Shown here: one piece after another, positions 1 through 5,886 of the stretch
How positions within the stretch are numbered: position 1 is the stretch's first letter
How the letters are laid out: each line of letters begins with the position of its first letter
Source of the DNA: Bdellovibrionales bacterium
Lineage (GTDB): Bacteria > Bdellovibrionota > UBA1018 > CAIMNF01
DNA: 62,223 nucleotides
NCBI GenBank assembly: GCA_018266375.1
Contig: JAFEAO010000011.1
Location: 1-62,223, forward strand
Direction of reading: 5' to 3'
Notes under the pieces: model-generated
What the model saw: only the letters and a program-made list of their open reading frames with translations
Databases searched by the model: none
What the model was told of the DNA's origin: nothing
Program-made: the position numbers and the translations under genes

Positions 1-28
1 GTACAAAAACTCCCGGCTGGTCAGGTCA

Positions 29-1048
29 TTACGCCAAATTTATTGATCTCTCGAAAATCCTCCTTCTTTCAGCACGTGAATTCACGTGGGAAACGTGCCC
101 AACCATGCTGCTCATTGAAAGGATTAAATCTTTCTCTGATATCCTTCCCGCAACGTAAAGCTTTTCCTTGAGTCGGATCTTCTGTCTCATCCGGATCAAA
201 TTTTCTCGTTTGAGCCGAATAAGTCTTGGGTAAATCCGAAACCCCAAAAAAGGGACTCCCTGAGTGACGGGAGCAATTGTCGTCACCTTCGACTTGAGCT
301 CAAGTTTCAAGCCGCCTCTGGCAAATCTTTCAATCTGATCCAATAGCGTTTGAAGTTGTTCCTTGTTCTCGGCGAACGAAATGAAATCATCCATGTACCG
401 AACATACCCCTTTACGCGAAGGTGATCCTTGATGAAGTGGTCAATTTCACCAAGATAAAAATTTGCAAAATGCTGACTCGTTAGATTTCCAATCGGGAGA
501 CCGCGGCCAGGCACACTACCGGGAACCGCGTGGTCAATGATGACCGAGAAGAGATCCAAAAGCTTCTTGTCCTTGAACTTATGCGAGAGAAGCTGCTTTA
601 GAGTCTTATGGTCAATCGACTCAAAGAACTTTTTGATATCGCACTTCAGGAAGTACGAATATTTTCTCGTAAACTCCTGGCAGCGCATTACGGCGAGATG
701 AGCTCCTTTTCCGACACGGCAGGCGTAACTATCAAAAATTGCCCGACCCTCCAAAATCGGCTCGATGTAATTGCATATAGCGTGATGAACCACTCGATCC
801 CTGAAATCAGAGCTACAGATTTGACGCACCTTGGGTTCTTTGATTTGAAACAAGGTGTAGTCCCTTGGATGATATTTTTGAGTGGTGAGCTCCAATTGAA
901 GTTGGATCAGCTCATTTTCCAAATTGAAAAAAAATGCCGCTACTGAGCTTTTATCCTTCTTTCCCCGGCCTGCCTTCTTGGCGGCAAGAAGAAGATTTTC
1001 AAAGGTCACGATTTTTTCAAAGAGATTACCGTGCCTTTTCATACTCAC
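29..1048 (-). CDS. Diversity-generating retroelement reverse transcriptase
   Basis: RNA-directed DNA polymerase that would copy a template repeat RNA into mutagenised cDNA. The 339-residue protein has the catalytic first Asp in KCDIKKFF (about residue 137), the motif IGNLTSQ at 186-192 and YMDD at 218-221. The SQ ending of the 186-192 motif, where group II intron RTs have QG, is the hallmark of DGR enzymes. There is no maturase or HNH domain, and the length fits DGR RTs. It is the last gene of a minus-strand operon HRDC-avd-RT and overlaps avd by 23 bases, so the three are translationally coupled. Only 28 bases follow the stop inside the window. Retron or group II RTs are poor alternatives given the motif and the neighbours. 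Confidence 0.95.
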   Translation of the reverse strand: MSMKRHGNLFEKIVTFENLLLAAKKAGRGKKDKSSVAAFFFNLENELIQLQLELTTQKYHPRDYTLFQIKEPKVRQICSSDFRDRVVHHAICNYIEPILEGRAIFDSYACRVGKGAHLAVMRCQEFTRKYSYFLKCDIKKFFESIDHKTLKQLLSHKFKDKKLLDLFSVIIDHAVPGSVPGRGLPIGNLTSQHFANFYLGEIDHFIKDHLRVKGYVRYMDDFISFAENKEQLQTLLDQIERFARGGLKLELKSKVTTIAPVTQGVPFLGFRIYPRLIRLKRENLIRMRQKIRLKEKLYVAGRISEKDLILSMSSMVGHVSHVNSRAERRRIFERSINLA

Positions 1049-1418
1049 CTTGTTGCTTCATCCATCCCCCCAGCATTTTGCCAGTTTCGTTGATGCTGAA
1101 GGAAGCAAACTCATAGGATTTTCTCGAAAGGATCTTCATTTCATACGATAGCCGGATGAGAACCCTGATTTTCTCCAAGGTCAAATTCGCTCGTCGTAAT
1201 GCGACGAGCTTGTTTCGAGAGTAGCGAGCTTCGATGAGGTCTTCAATGACGCTCATGGCGAGTTGATTCATCCGCTCAGTAAAAGTGAAGCGGACTTTCT
1301 TCGGAAAGTGATCGGTCGTGGCGAGAATCCACTTCATGAAGTCATACCACTTCACGAAAATGGGAAGATCGTCTTTTTCCAGTGTTTGAAAATCACTCGG
1401 CTTAGACTGTAGCTCCAT
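1026..1418 (-). CDS. avd: DGR accessory variability determinant (Avd-like four-helix protein)
   Basis: A 130-residue, predominantly helical protein. Avd is known to form a pentamer of four-helix bundles that binds the RT and the template RNA and is needed for mutagenic homing. The core YDFMKWIL...FPKKVRFTFTERM...LIEARY resembles the Avd / S23-like four-helix family. It overlaps the HRDC gene upstream by 17 bases and the RT gene downstream by 23 bases, which fits a tightly coupled RT complex. Identification rests on length, helical pattern, these motifs and position next to the RT. Confidence 0.88.
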   Translation of the reverse strand: MELQSKPSDFQTLEKDDLPIFVKWYDFMKWILATTDHFPKKVRFTFTERMNQLAMSVIEDLIEARYSRNKLVALRRANLTLEKIRVLIRLSYEMKILSRKSYEFASFSINETGKMLGGWMKQQGEYEKAR

Positions 1419-1923
1419 TGAACCCCTGTTGCTCTCCTAAGCCTGATTCAACGGGCTTTTCTGGAAGATTGATTTTTGATATTTCGAGAATTTCCTGACC
1501 GTACTTTTGGGCTTTTGCGTTCCCAATGCCGTCAATCTGAGTAAGTTCCGCAAGCGACTGCGGACGCTTTTTCACAATCATGGTGAGTTGTTGATTGGTG
1601 AAAAGGATATAAGGCGGCAGTCCTTCTTTCTTGCATCTCTGCGCACGCCAATCTCGAAGAAGGTTGAAGAGGCCCATGTCCTTTTCGGTAAGTAGTTTTC
1701 TCCACGACTCATCTCGCTCACCCTTTGGGGCGAGCTTCTGATCCGTTTCAACTCGGTGAGGAAAGTATTTCAGGACAAAAGTCAGATACGGAATATCGTT
1801 TCGGATGAAAAAATGCTCTTGCATCGAAACGAGCTCCTTATCTTTTAGGAACTCGCGTAGCTCATCGTCTCGAAAACCGCCCGCGGCGGAGTCGAACGTG
1901 AGCGAGATGACTTTGACTAACAT
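1402..1923 (-). CDS. HRDC-domain DGR accessory protein
   Basis: A 173-residue protein with an HRDC (helicase and RNase D C-terminal) nucleic-acid-binding domain at about residues 82-150, including LFNLLRDWR, PPYILFTNQQL and LTQIDGIGNAKAQKYG. The N-terminal 55 residues, with SLTFDS and FFIRND, form a second small domain that I associate with DGR HRDC proteins. HRDC proteins are a known alternative or additional accessory factor in DGRs; having both HRDC and Avd is the less common arrangement. The start at 1923 is preceded by GGGAG 4 bases upstream of ATG, and that ribosome binding site lies in the right arm of a 12-bp hairpin (1924-1956). First gene of the HRDC-avd-RT operon. Confidence 0.88.
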   Translation of the reverse strand: MLVKVISLTFDSAAGGFRDDELREFLKDKELVSMQEHFFIRNDIPYLTFVLKYFPHRVETDQKLAPKGERDESWRKLLTEKDMGLFNLLRDWRAQRCKKEGLPPYILFTNQQLTMIVKKRPQSLAELTQIDGIGNAKAQKYGQEILEISKINLPEKPVESGLGEQQGFNGATV

Positions 1924-1956
1924 AAAACTCCCATTGCAAAGTGAAATGGGAGTTTT
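1924..1956 (-). promoter_or_regulatory. 12-bp hairpin covering the HRDC-avd-RT ribosome binding site
   Basis: Perfect 12-bp inverted repeat, arms 1924-1935 and 1945-1956, with a 9-base loop. Read on the minus strand, the second arm contains the Shine-Dalgarno GGGAG and ends in TTTT directly against the ATG at 1923. Folding of the RNA would hide the ribosome binding site. The stem plus T-run could also act as an intrinsic terminator between the variable-protein gene and the RT operon. Confidence 0.65.
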
Positions 1957-2080
1957 AGTAGCATCCGAGTATTTCTTTTAAAACTAAAATTTACTTTCCT
2001 ACCGAAATACAGAGGCAAAAAAATTGGAGCGACGAAGCTCCTTGTTTTTGTGGTGCGTTATTCCCAAATTTCCGAAAAAT

Positions 2081-2164
2081 TTTTTGGCTTACGCCAAAAT
2101 GACTGAGGGCTACGGCCCGCTTATCGCGGGCCTTCGCTAACCCTCAGTCATTTGGCTTCAGCCA
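2081..2164 (-). repeat. Large hairpin / cruciform downstream of the DGR variable region
   Basis: A 13-bp perfect outer stem (2097-2109 with 2141-2153) encloses a 7-bp GC stem GGCCCGC/GCGGGCC (2114-2120 with 2126-2132) with a 5-base loop. A small TTTTGGC/GCCAAAA hairpin lies on its left. It begins about 50 bases after the stop codon of the variable-protein gene. In known DGRs a hairpin or cruciform shortly downstream of the variable repeat increases homing efficiency. It could equally be a factor-dependent terminator, since no T-run follows. Confidence 0.7.
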
Positions 2165-2203
2165 GAAAGTCAGTCAAGGGAACAAGGGTAAAAGGGCCAA
2201 GAG

Positions 2204-3079
2204 TTACTTAGGCGTCCTCACCAGGCGGAACCCCACAATGTCGCTGCGGTTATCGGGGGCGACGTAGTAGCGAAAAGCGGAACGCAAGAACTGGCCATCG
2301 TTGAGCCAGGAGCCGCCACGAATCACGCGATTGGAGCCCGCGTCACCTGCGACTGCTAAGTTGCCATCAGTCGGTGCATTAGCATAGCTGTTCACGTAAG
2401 CATCCGCAGTCCACTGCCATACGTTACCCAGCATGTGCATCAGACCGAAATCGTTAGCGCAGTAACCTGGGTACTTCTTATCAAGGGCAGCCACAGGGCA
2501 GCTCGTGACATCACGAGCGTACTCGGCGACACCTTTGCTGTTGTCCCAATAGTAGGCGTAGCTCGGATCGATCTCATCGCCCCAGTAGTATTCAGTCACA
2601 GTGCCAGCGCGAGCGGCGTATTCAAACTCAGCCTCAGTCGGCAAGCGATACTTCGCCGACGGATCAAGAAGGTTCATTATACGAGCGAACTGTTTGGCTT
2701 GGATGTAGGAAACGTAAACGGCGGGATTGTTGTCGCCTTCTTTCACGTAGGACTTGAGCTGACCATTTTCCTTCCAAGGTTCTTCACCAAGTACAGCTTT
2801 ATATTGCTGTTGGGTCACAGTGTACTGACCCATTTGGAAACTCTTAAAATCTCTTTTCGTGACGGGTTTCTCGTCGGATTCACCACGTTCACTGCCGATC
2901 GCAGCGCTACCCGCTGGGATCTCGCAAAACTTCATCTTCACGTTGCCATCCAACGTGACTTCAACAGGGTTCTTGCAGTTGCTCGTCGCTGCAAAAGCGG
3001 AAGAGGTGGCCAGTGCTACCACTGCCATTCCAAGGACCGAGCTTCGCCAGTTCTTCAAATAATAGGACTTCATTTTCAT
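2204..3079 (-). CDS. DGR variable protein: secreted FGE/sulfatase-modifying-factor-fold (C-type lectin) protein
   Basis: Predicted exported protein of 291 residues. Residues 1-30 are a type I signal peptide ending SAFA; the rest is a formylglycine-generating-enzyme-like domain (RLPTEAEFEYAARAG, GNVWQWTADAY, RVIRGGSW, VGFRLVR). This fold is the usual scaffold for DGR targets, with the variable positions on a ligand-binding surface at the C-terminus. The last part, from GGSW to GFRLVR, is the expected variable repeat. No lipobox is seen, so surface attachment is not evident. The second ATG (3073) has better spacing from GAGG and may be the true start. A display or adhesion role is inferred from other DGR systems. 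Confidence 0.9.
   Translation of the reverse strand: MKMKSYYLKNWRSSVLGMAVVALATSSAFAATSNCKNPVEVTLDGNVKMKFCEIPAGSAAIGSERGESDEKPVTKRDFKSFQMGQYTVTQQQYKAVLGEEPWKENGQLKSYVKEGDNNPAVYVSYIQAKQFARIMNLLDPSAKYRLPTEAEFEYAARAGTVTEYYWGDEIDPSYAYYWDNSKGVAEYARDVTSCPVAALDKKYPGYCANDFGLMHMLGNVWQWTADAYVNSYANAPTDGNLAVAGDAGSNRVIRGGSWLNDGQFLRSAFRYYVAPDNRSDIVGFRLVRTPK
2216..2311 (-). repeat. Predicted DGR variable repeat (VR)
   Basis: The minus-strand codons for the residues most likely to vary are CTC, AAC, TTC, TTT, TAC, TAC, GTC, AGC and GAC. Eight of nine end in C with mixed first two bases, as expected if each descends from AAC in a template repeat whose adenines were randomised. The 3' flank coding for VGFRLVR is GC-rich and suits the initiation-of-homing site. 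Boundaries are approximate because the template repeat is not in the window. Confidence 0.7.
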
Positions 3080-3121
3080 TACCTCGACTTTCTGACTTTC
3101 TTCGCACCACTTTCGCCCTCG

Positions 3122-3137
3122 ATTCTCACGAGAGAAA
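3122..3137. promoter_or_regulatory. Possible operator upstream of the variable-protein gene
   Basis: TTCTC-N4-GAGAA occurs 43-58 bases upstream of the variable-protein start. Its half-sites resemble those of the two operators at the adjacent XRE gene, but the spacer is 4 bases instead of 5. Weak evidence of shared control. Confidence 0.3.
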
Positions 3138-3262
3138 TGACGCGGCTATTCAAGTTTAGCGGGCGCAGTATCGTATGGTTTTAGTCAAATTTCAAGCCCT
3201 ATTTGTCGTCTGGTTTTAAGGGGTTGAATTCATTGCGATTTATTTGACTAAAAAAGTCAGAT

Positions 3263-3475
3263 TTAGAGAGTTTCAAAGAATCTACGGAGCCGAACACCGA
3301 GGACATCGGCCAATTCCGCCAGCACCTTCAGGCTGGGGAGCTTCTTTCCGTTTTCAACGTCCGAAAGATACCCCTTCGAGATGCCAGCCTCGTAAGCCAA
3401 CTTCTCGGAGGTCATCTTTTTCTCACGTCGGACCCCTGAGATCCGCTTTCCTAGTTGTTTTGCCAGTTCTTTCAT
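3263..3475 (-). CDS. XRE-family HTH repressor (short)
   Basis: A 70-residue protein consisting almost entirely of one HTH_XRE domain: GKRISGVRREKKMTSEKLA, then GISKGYLSDVENGKKLPS, the recognition helix region. Such single-domain proteins act as DNA-binding repressors in phages and mobile elements. It lies directly upstream of, and on the same strand as, the DGR variable-protein gene. Two matching palindromes (3482-3498 and 3534-3550) sit in front of it, so autoregulation is likely. Confidence 0.85.
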   Translation of the reverse strand: MKELAKQLGKRISGVRREKKMTSEKLAYEAGISKGYLSDVENGKKLPSLKVLAELADVLGVRLRRFFETL

Positions 3476-3481
3476 AATCAG

Positions 3482-3498
3482 GTTCTCGGATGGAGAAC
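3482..3498. promoter_or_regulatory. Operator 1, GTTCTC-N5-GAGAAC
   Basis: Perfect palindrome with half-sites GTTCTC and GAGAAC, extended by one more pair on each side (3480-3500). It lies just upstream of the XRE start codon at 3475, where bound protein would block the ribosome binding site or early transcript region. Confidence 0.65.
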
Positions 3499-3533
3499 CT
3501 GACTAGACATTAGCTTGATAGTGGTGCTAGGTA

Positions 3534-3550
3534 GTTCTCTGTCAGAGAAC
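3534..3550. promoter_or_regulatory. Operator 2, GTTCTC-N5-GAGAAC
   Basis: Second copy of the same palindrome with the same 5-base spacer, centred 52 bp (about five helical turns) from operator 1. Placed where a promoter for the XRE gene would lie. The identical half-sites and spacing make chance unlikely. Confidence 0.65.
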
Positions 3551-3647
3551 CAGAGGTGAATGAATAGGTAGGTCAATCTGTATCGCTGAAGAATGGAAGG
3601 TGGGAACGATCAGACCAAGAGAGAAAAACTGTTCGCGGTGACACTGG

Positions 3648-3980
3648 CTAAGAAAGTTTTCGATTGATTCGATCCAACAGCTTGAGCGCAGCACGAAAGT
3701 CCTTTTTGTCATCTTCCGGCAAAACGAGATTTCCCGCAGCCATCAGTTTCAACGGGTCAACGCCGAGATGCCTACTCAAAGTCGAAATCGTAGAAAGCCT
3801 GATATCGTTTACGATGCAGTTTTCGATTTCATTGATTGTTGAGATCGAAACACCCGATATTTTGGCAAGACGGTTTTGAGAAAGCTGCGCTTCCTCTCGA
3901 TAGAAGCGGAGTAATTTTCCAATCTGCCCCACTAACCTCACTAAAAGTTTGTCGTCGTACTGCTTGTTAACTCTTGGCAT
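3648..3980 (-). CDS. XRE-family HTH transcriptional regulator
   Basis: A 110-residue DNA-binding protein with an HTH_XRE domain at about residues 20-78 (RFYREEAQLSQNRLAKISG, VSISTINEIEN) and a charged C-terminal tail ending KDFRAALKLLDRINRKLS. The start at 3980 has AAAGG about 6 bases upstream. Its upstream region carries a palindrome at 4010-4020 and a related half-site near 4035, the likely autoregulatory sites. Second of three XRE regulators between the DGR and the phage genes. Confidence 0.8.
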   Translation of the reverse strand: MPRVNKQYDDKLLVRLVGQIGKLLRFYREEAQLSQNRLAKISGVSISTINEIENCIVNDIRLSTISTLSRHLGVDPLKLMAAGNLVLPEDDKKDFRAALKLLDRINRKLS

Positions 3981-3984
3981 ACAT

Positions 3985-4048
3985 ACCTTTCGTTTAGGAG
4001 AAAATTTTACGGTTAAACCGAAAGGTGTGTTATTTCGTTAAATCGGTA
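3985..4048. promoter_or_regulatory. Putative operator region of the 3648-3980 regulator
   Basis: Contains the palindrome CGGTTAAACCG (4010-4020), a similar CGTTAAATCGG (about 4036-4046), and an 8-bp inverted repeat ACCTTTCG/CGAAAGGT (3985-3992 with 4019-4026). All lie between the regulator and the divergent gene at 4090, so both may be controlled here. Confidence 0.4.
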
Positions 4049-4089
4049 AATTTTATGATTGGGAGTAATAAATAGAGGAAAGGCTGCGC

Positions 4090-4419
4090 ATGTTGAAGTC
4101 AGTTTTAGAAATGGAAATGACCCGAGTCGTGGTGTGGGGCGACCGAAAGAAAGAGAATCGAACCTGGCACTATTATCTCGGCGAGAACTTACGATTGGTT
4201 GTCGAAGTGAAGGATGATCTACCAACTGGTCCCTTCACATTTTATTATCGAGATGGAAAACCAGCCATTAAAGGCTACTTCGAGCGAGGGGATCGCGCCG
4301 GCGATTCCGAATATTTTCTACCCACGGGTGAAATACTCGACGAAGAGACGGAAAAAGAAATCCGCGAAACCCTAGCTTTGCTTCCGAGAAATGACATCGA
4401 CACCAAATTCCTGCACTAA
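4090..4419 (+). CDS. MORN-like repeat protein, function unknown
   Basis: A 109-residue protein. Residues about 40-82 hold a MORN-like repeat: GPFTFYYRDGKPAIKGYFERG followed by GDSEYFLPTGE. Similar repeats occur in the YwqK family, often annotated as antitoxins, but the match is partial and I do not assign that role. Divergent from the XRE gene at 3648-3980; its stop TAA shares a base with the ATG of the following receiver-domain gene, so the two are translationally coupled. Confidence 0.65.
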   Translation: MLKSVLEMEMTRVVVWGDRKKENRTWHYYLGENLRLVVEVKDDLPTGPFTFYYRDGKPAIKGYFERGDRAGDSEYFLPTGEILDEETEKEIRETLALLPRNDIDTKFLH

Positions 4420-4787
4420 TGAGCGCAGGACGTATCCTCTTAGTCGAGGATGAGCAGTATTTGCGCGACTTCCATTCCATGATTCTCCGGGAGTGGGGCT
4501 ATGAAGTCGCACTCGCTCACGACGGAAAACACGCGATTGAAATTTTAAGAGCCGGATCGAACTTTGATTTTCTCGTTACCGACTTCAACATGCCCAACAT
4601 GAACGGCCCGGAGCTTGTGCGCTGGGTTGCATCGTGGGGGCCATCGTTCCGAGCGGTTGTGCTCTTTACGAGTATGTTTGATGACGACTACCGTGTTTTA
4701 GAATTGGCCCGAGAAGTCCAAGGAAAGCTCCCGTATCATTTTGTTCATAAGTCCGAGCCCAGGAAGCTACAAACCATCCTAAAGTAA
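4419..4787 (+). CDS. Stand-alone response-regulator receiver (REC) protein
   Basis: A 122-residue CheY-like receiver with no output domain. The acidic pocket VEDE is at residues 9-12, the phospho-acceptor Asp in TDFNMP at about 54, the conserved Ser/Thr in LFTS and the Lys in HKSEPRK. All key residues are present, so it should be phosphorylatable. No histidine kinase is nearby. Overlaps the MORN-like gene by one base (TAATG), so the two probably act together. Confidence 0.85.
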   Translation: MSAGRILLVEDEQYLRDFHSMILREWGYEVALAHDGKHAIEILRAGSNFDFLVTDFNMPNMNGPELVRWVASWGPSFRAVVLFTSMFDDDYRVLELAREVQGKLPYHFVHKSEPRKLQTILK

Positions 4788-4802
4788 CAAGTGTTCGTTT
4801 GC

Positions 4803-5090
4803 TTACCAAACTTTCGCGTGCCTATCTAAGACGTATAGGATTTTAAAAAGCATTGGCAGACTTGGCGCTCTTTGATTTCGCTCAATCGCTTTTACAGTCG
4901 AAGCGCTTGCAGAAATCAGCTCTGCAAGTCTCTCCTGAGTCATGTTTTGAGCTTTCCTCGTGATCCTAATTTTCTCCGCGATGCGCTCGACTTGGGATTT
5001 TACATACTCGCGTTCCGCTCGACTCAAGAACTCCATATTCCCGAAGTCCAGTCCACCGCGCCGCCAATTCGGCCTTGACTGCTTCTTCAT
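4803..5090 (-). CDS. XRE-family HTH regulator, RelB/HigA-like
   Basis: A 95-residue protein with an HTH_XRE domain in its C-terminal half (AEKIRITRKAQNMTQERLAE, SASASTVKAIERNQRAPSLP). The basic N-terminal 30 residues may be an arm. A perfect palindrome lies 17-33 bases upstream of the start and is probably its own operator. Antitoxins of HigA type look similar, but no toxin partner adjoins it. Confidence 0.78.
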   Translation of the reverse strand: MKKQSRPNWRRGGLDFGNMEFLSRAEREYVKSQVERIAEKIRITRKAQNMTQERLAELISASASTVKAIERNQRAPSLPMLFKILYVLDRHAKVW

Positions 5091-5106
5091 TATTACATTT
5101 TTGGTC

Positions 5107-5123
5107 GGATACCGTAGGTATCC
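5107..5123. promoter_or_regulatory. Operator palindrome GGATACC-N3-GGTATCC
   Basis: Perfect 7-bp inverted repeat with a 3-base spacer, 17 bases upstream of the start of the XRE gene at 4803-5090. The position and symmetry suit an autoregulatory operator. Confidence 0.55.
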
Positions 5124-5221
5124 CAGGCACCGACGGTGGCTGCGTTGTGATTTAGAAGAAACTCTGATAAAAGTCGTCGTGGGCGACCGATAAAGGTCGC
5201 GCTAGAAAGGGGAGCGAATAA

Positions 5222-5821
5222 GTGAGAGCGGAGTTAGTGCGCTATGCTTGGCAGCCAGAAAAAATCATTGAAGCTGCGCTAGAAACACTCGGACTTGATT
5301 TTGCCTTTCTTGAATCCCTTATTCACATGGACGAGACAAGAATTAGAGAAAGACTCCGCTCAAAGGAGCTGCTGTCTTCCGAGTGGATCGCCCTTTGTGA
5401 AGCTCTTTATGTGCCGCTTGGTATGGTTTCTCATGGCTACTTTAAGGAAGCCCATAAATCCCACATTCGAGACGCAATTTTAGACTCGTATTACCGGCTT
5501 CCCAAAACACAAGGGTACTGGAGACTGTTGTTCGAGTTTTTCAATGATTACGTACAAAACTGGAAATATGAGTCCCGACGCTATGGTGTCAGGCTTCGCT
5601 GGAAGGCTCGCTATCAAGACGCAAGGAAATTTTTGAAGCGGATCTTTGCAAGACGTTACAAACATCGTGATCCACAAATTTTTTTACGGGAAGTGTTTAC
5701 TCCGCCCCCAGCTCAACCCGCCATTTTTGTCATGGAATTCGAGAAACAAAGCGTTTCATCCAGGCCCGCATTGAGAATAATCAATTCTCTACTACCGGAA
5801 CCTAGTAGCGCTGATCTTTAG
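5222..5821 (+). CDS. Hypothetical protein upstream of the phage packaging genes
   Basis: I do not recognise this 199-residue protein. The GTG start at 5222 is preceded by AAGGGGAG. The N-terminal third (ESLIHMDETRIRERL, LLSSEWIALCEALYVPLGMV) could hold a helix-turn-helix. The middle is rich in Tyr, Trp and Arg (GYWRLLFEFFNDYVQNWKY, RRYGVRLRWKARYQDARKFL), suggesting nucleic-acid binding. A 6-bp inverted repeat GCGACC/GGTCGC lies 22-39 bases upstream of the start. It precedes the terminase gene on the same strand with a 65-base gap, so it may belong to the phage module. Confidence 0.6.
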   Translation: MRAELVRYAWQPEKIIEAALETLGLDFAFLESLIHMDETRIRERLRSKELLSSEWIALCEALYVPLGMVSHGYFKEAHKSHIRDAILDSYYRLPKTQGYWRLLFEFFNDYVQNWKYESRRYGVRLRWKARYQDARKFLKRIFARRYKHRDPQIFLREVFTPPPAQPAIFVMEFEKQSVSSRPALRIINSLLPEPSSADL

Positions 5822-5886
5822 TTTTACTTTCCGCGGTGCTTTGGTAGACTGATCTTACTCAGCACGAAACTCCCAATGGACGTTTC

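Noticed and set aside
29..1048. Group II intron or retron reverse transcriptase
   Set aside because: No maturase or HNH domain, no intron RNA ends, and the IGNLTSQ motif with Avd and HRDC neighbours points to a DGR.
1924..2203. Template repeat between the variable protein and the HRDC gene
   Set aside because: Read on both strands; no stretch resembles the VR, only hairpins.
2435..3184. 249-codon plus-strand frame across the variable-protein gene
   Set aside because: Opposite a well-supported FGE-fold gene; low-complexity and without a ribosome binding site.
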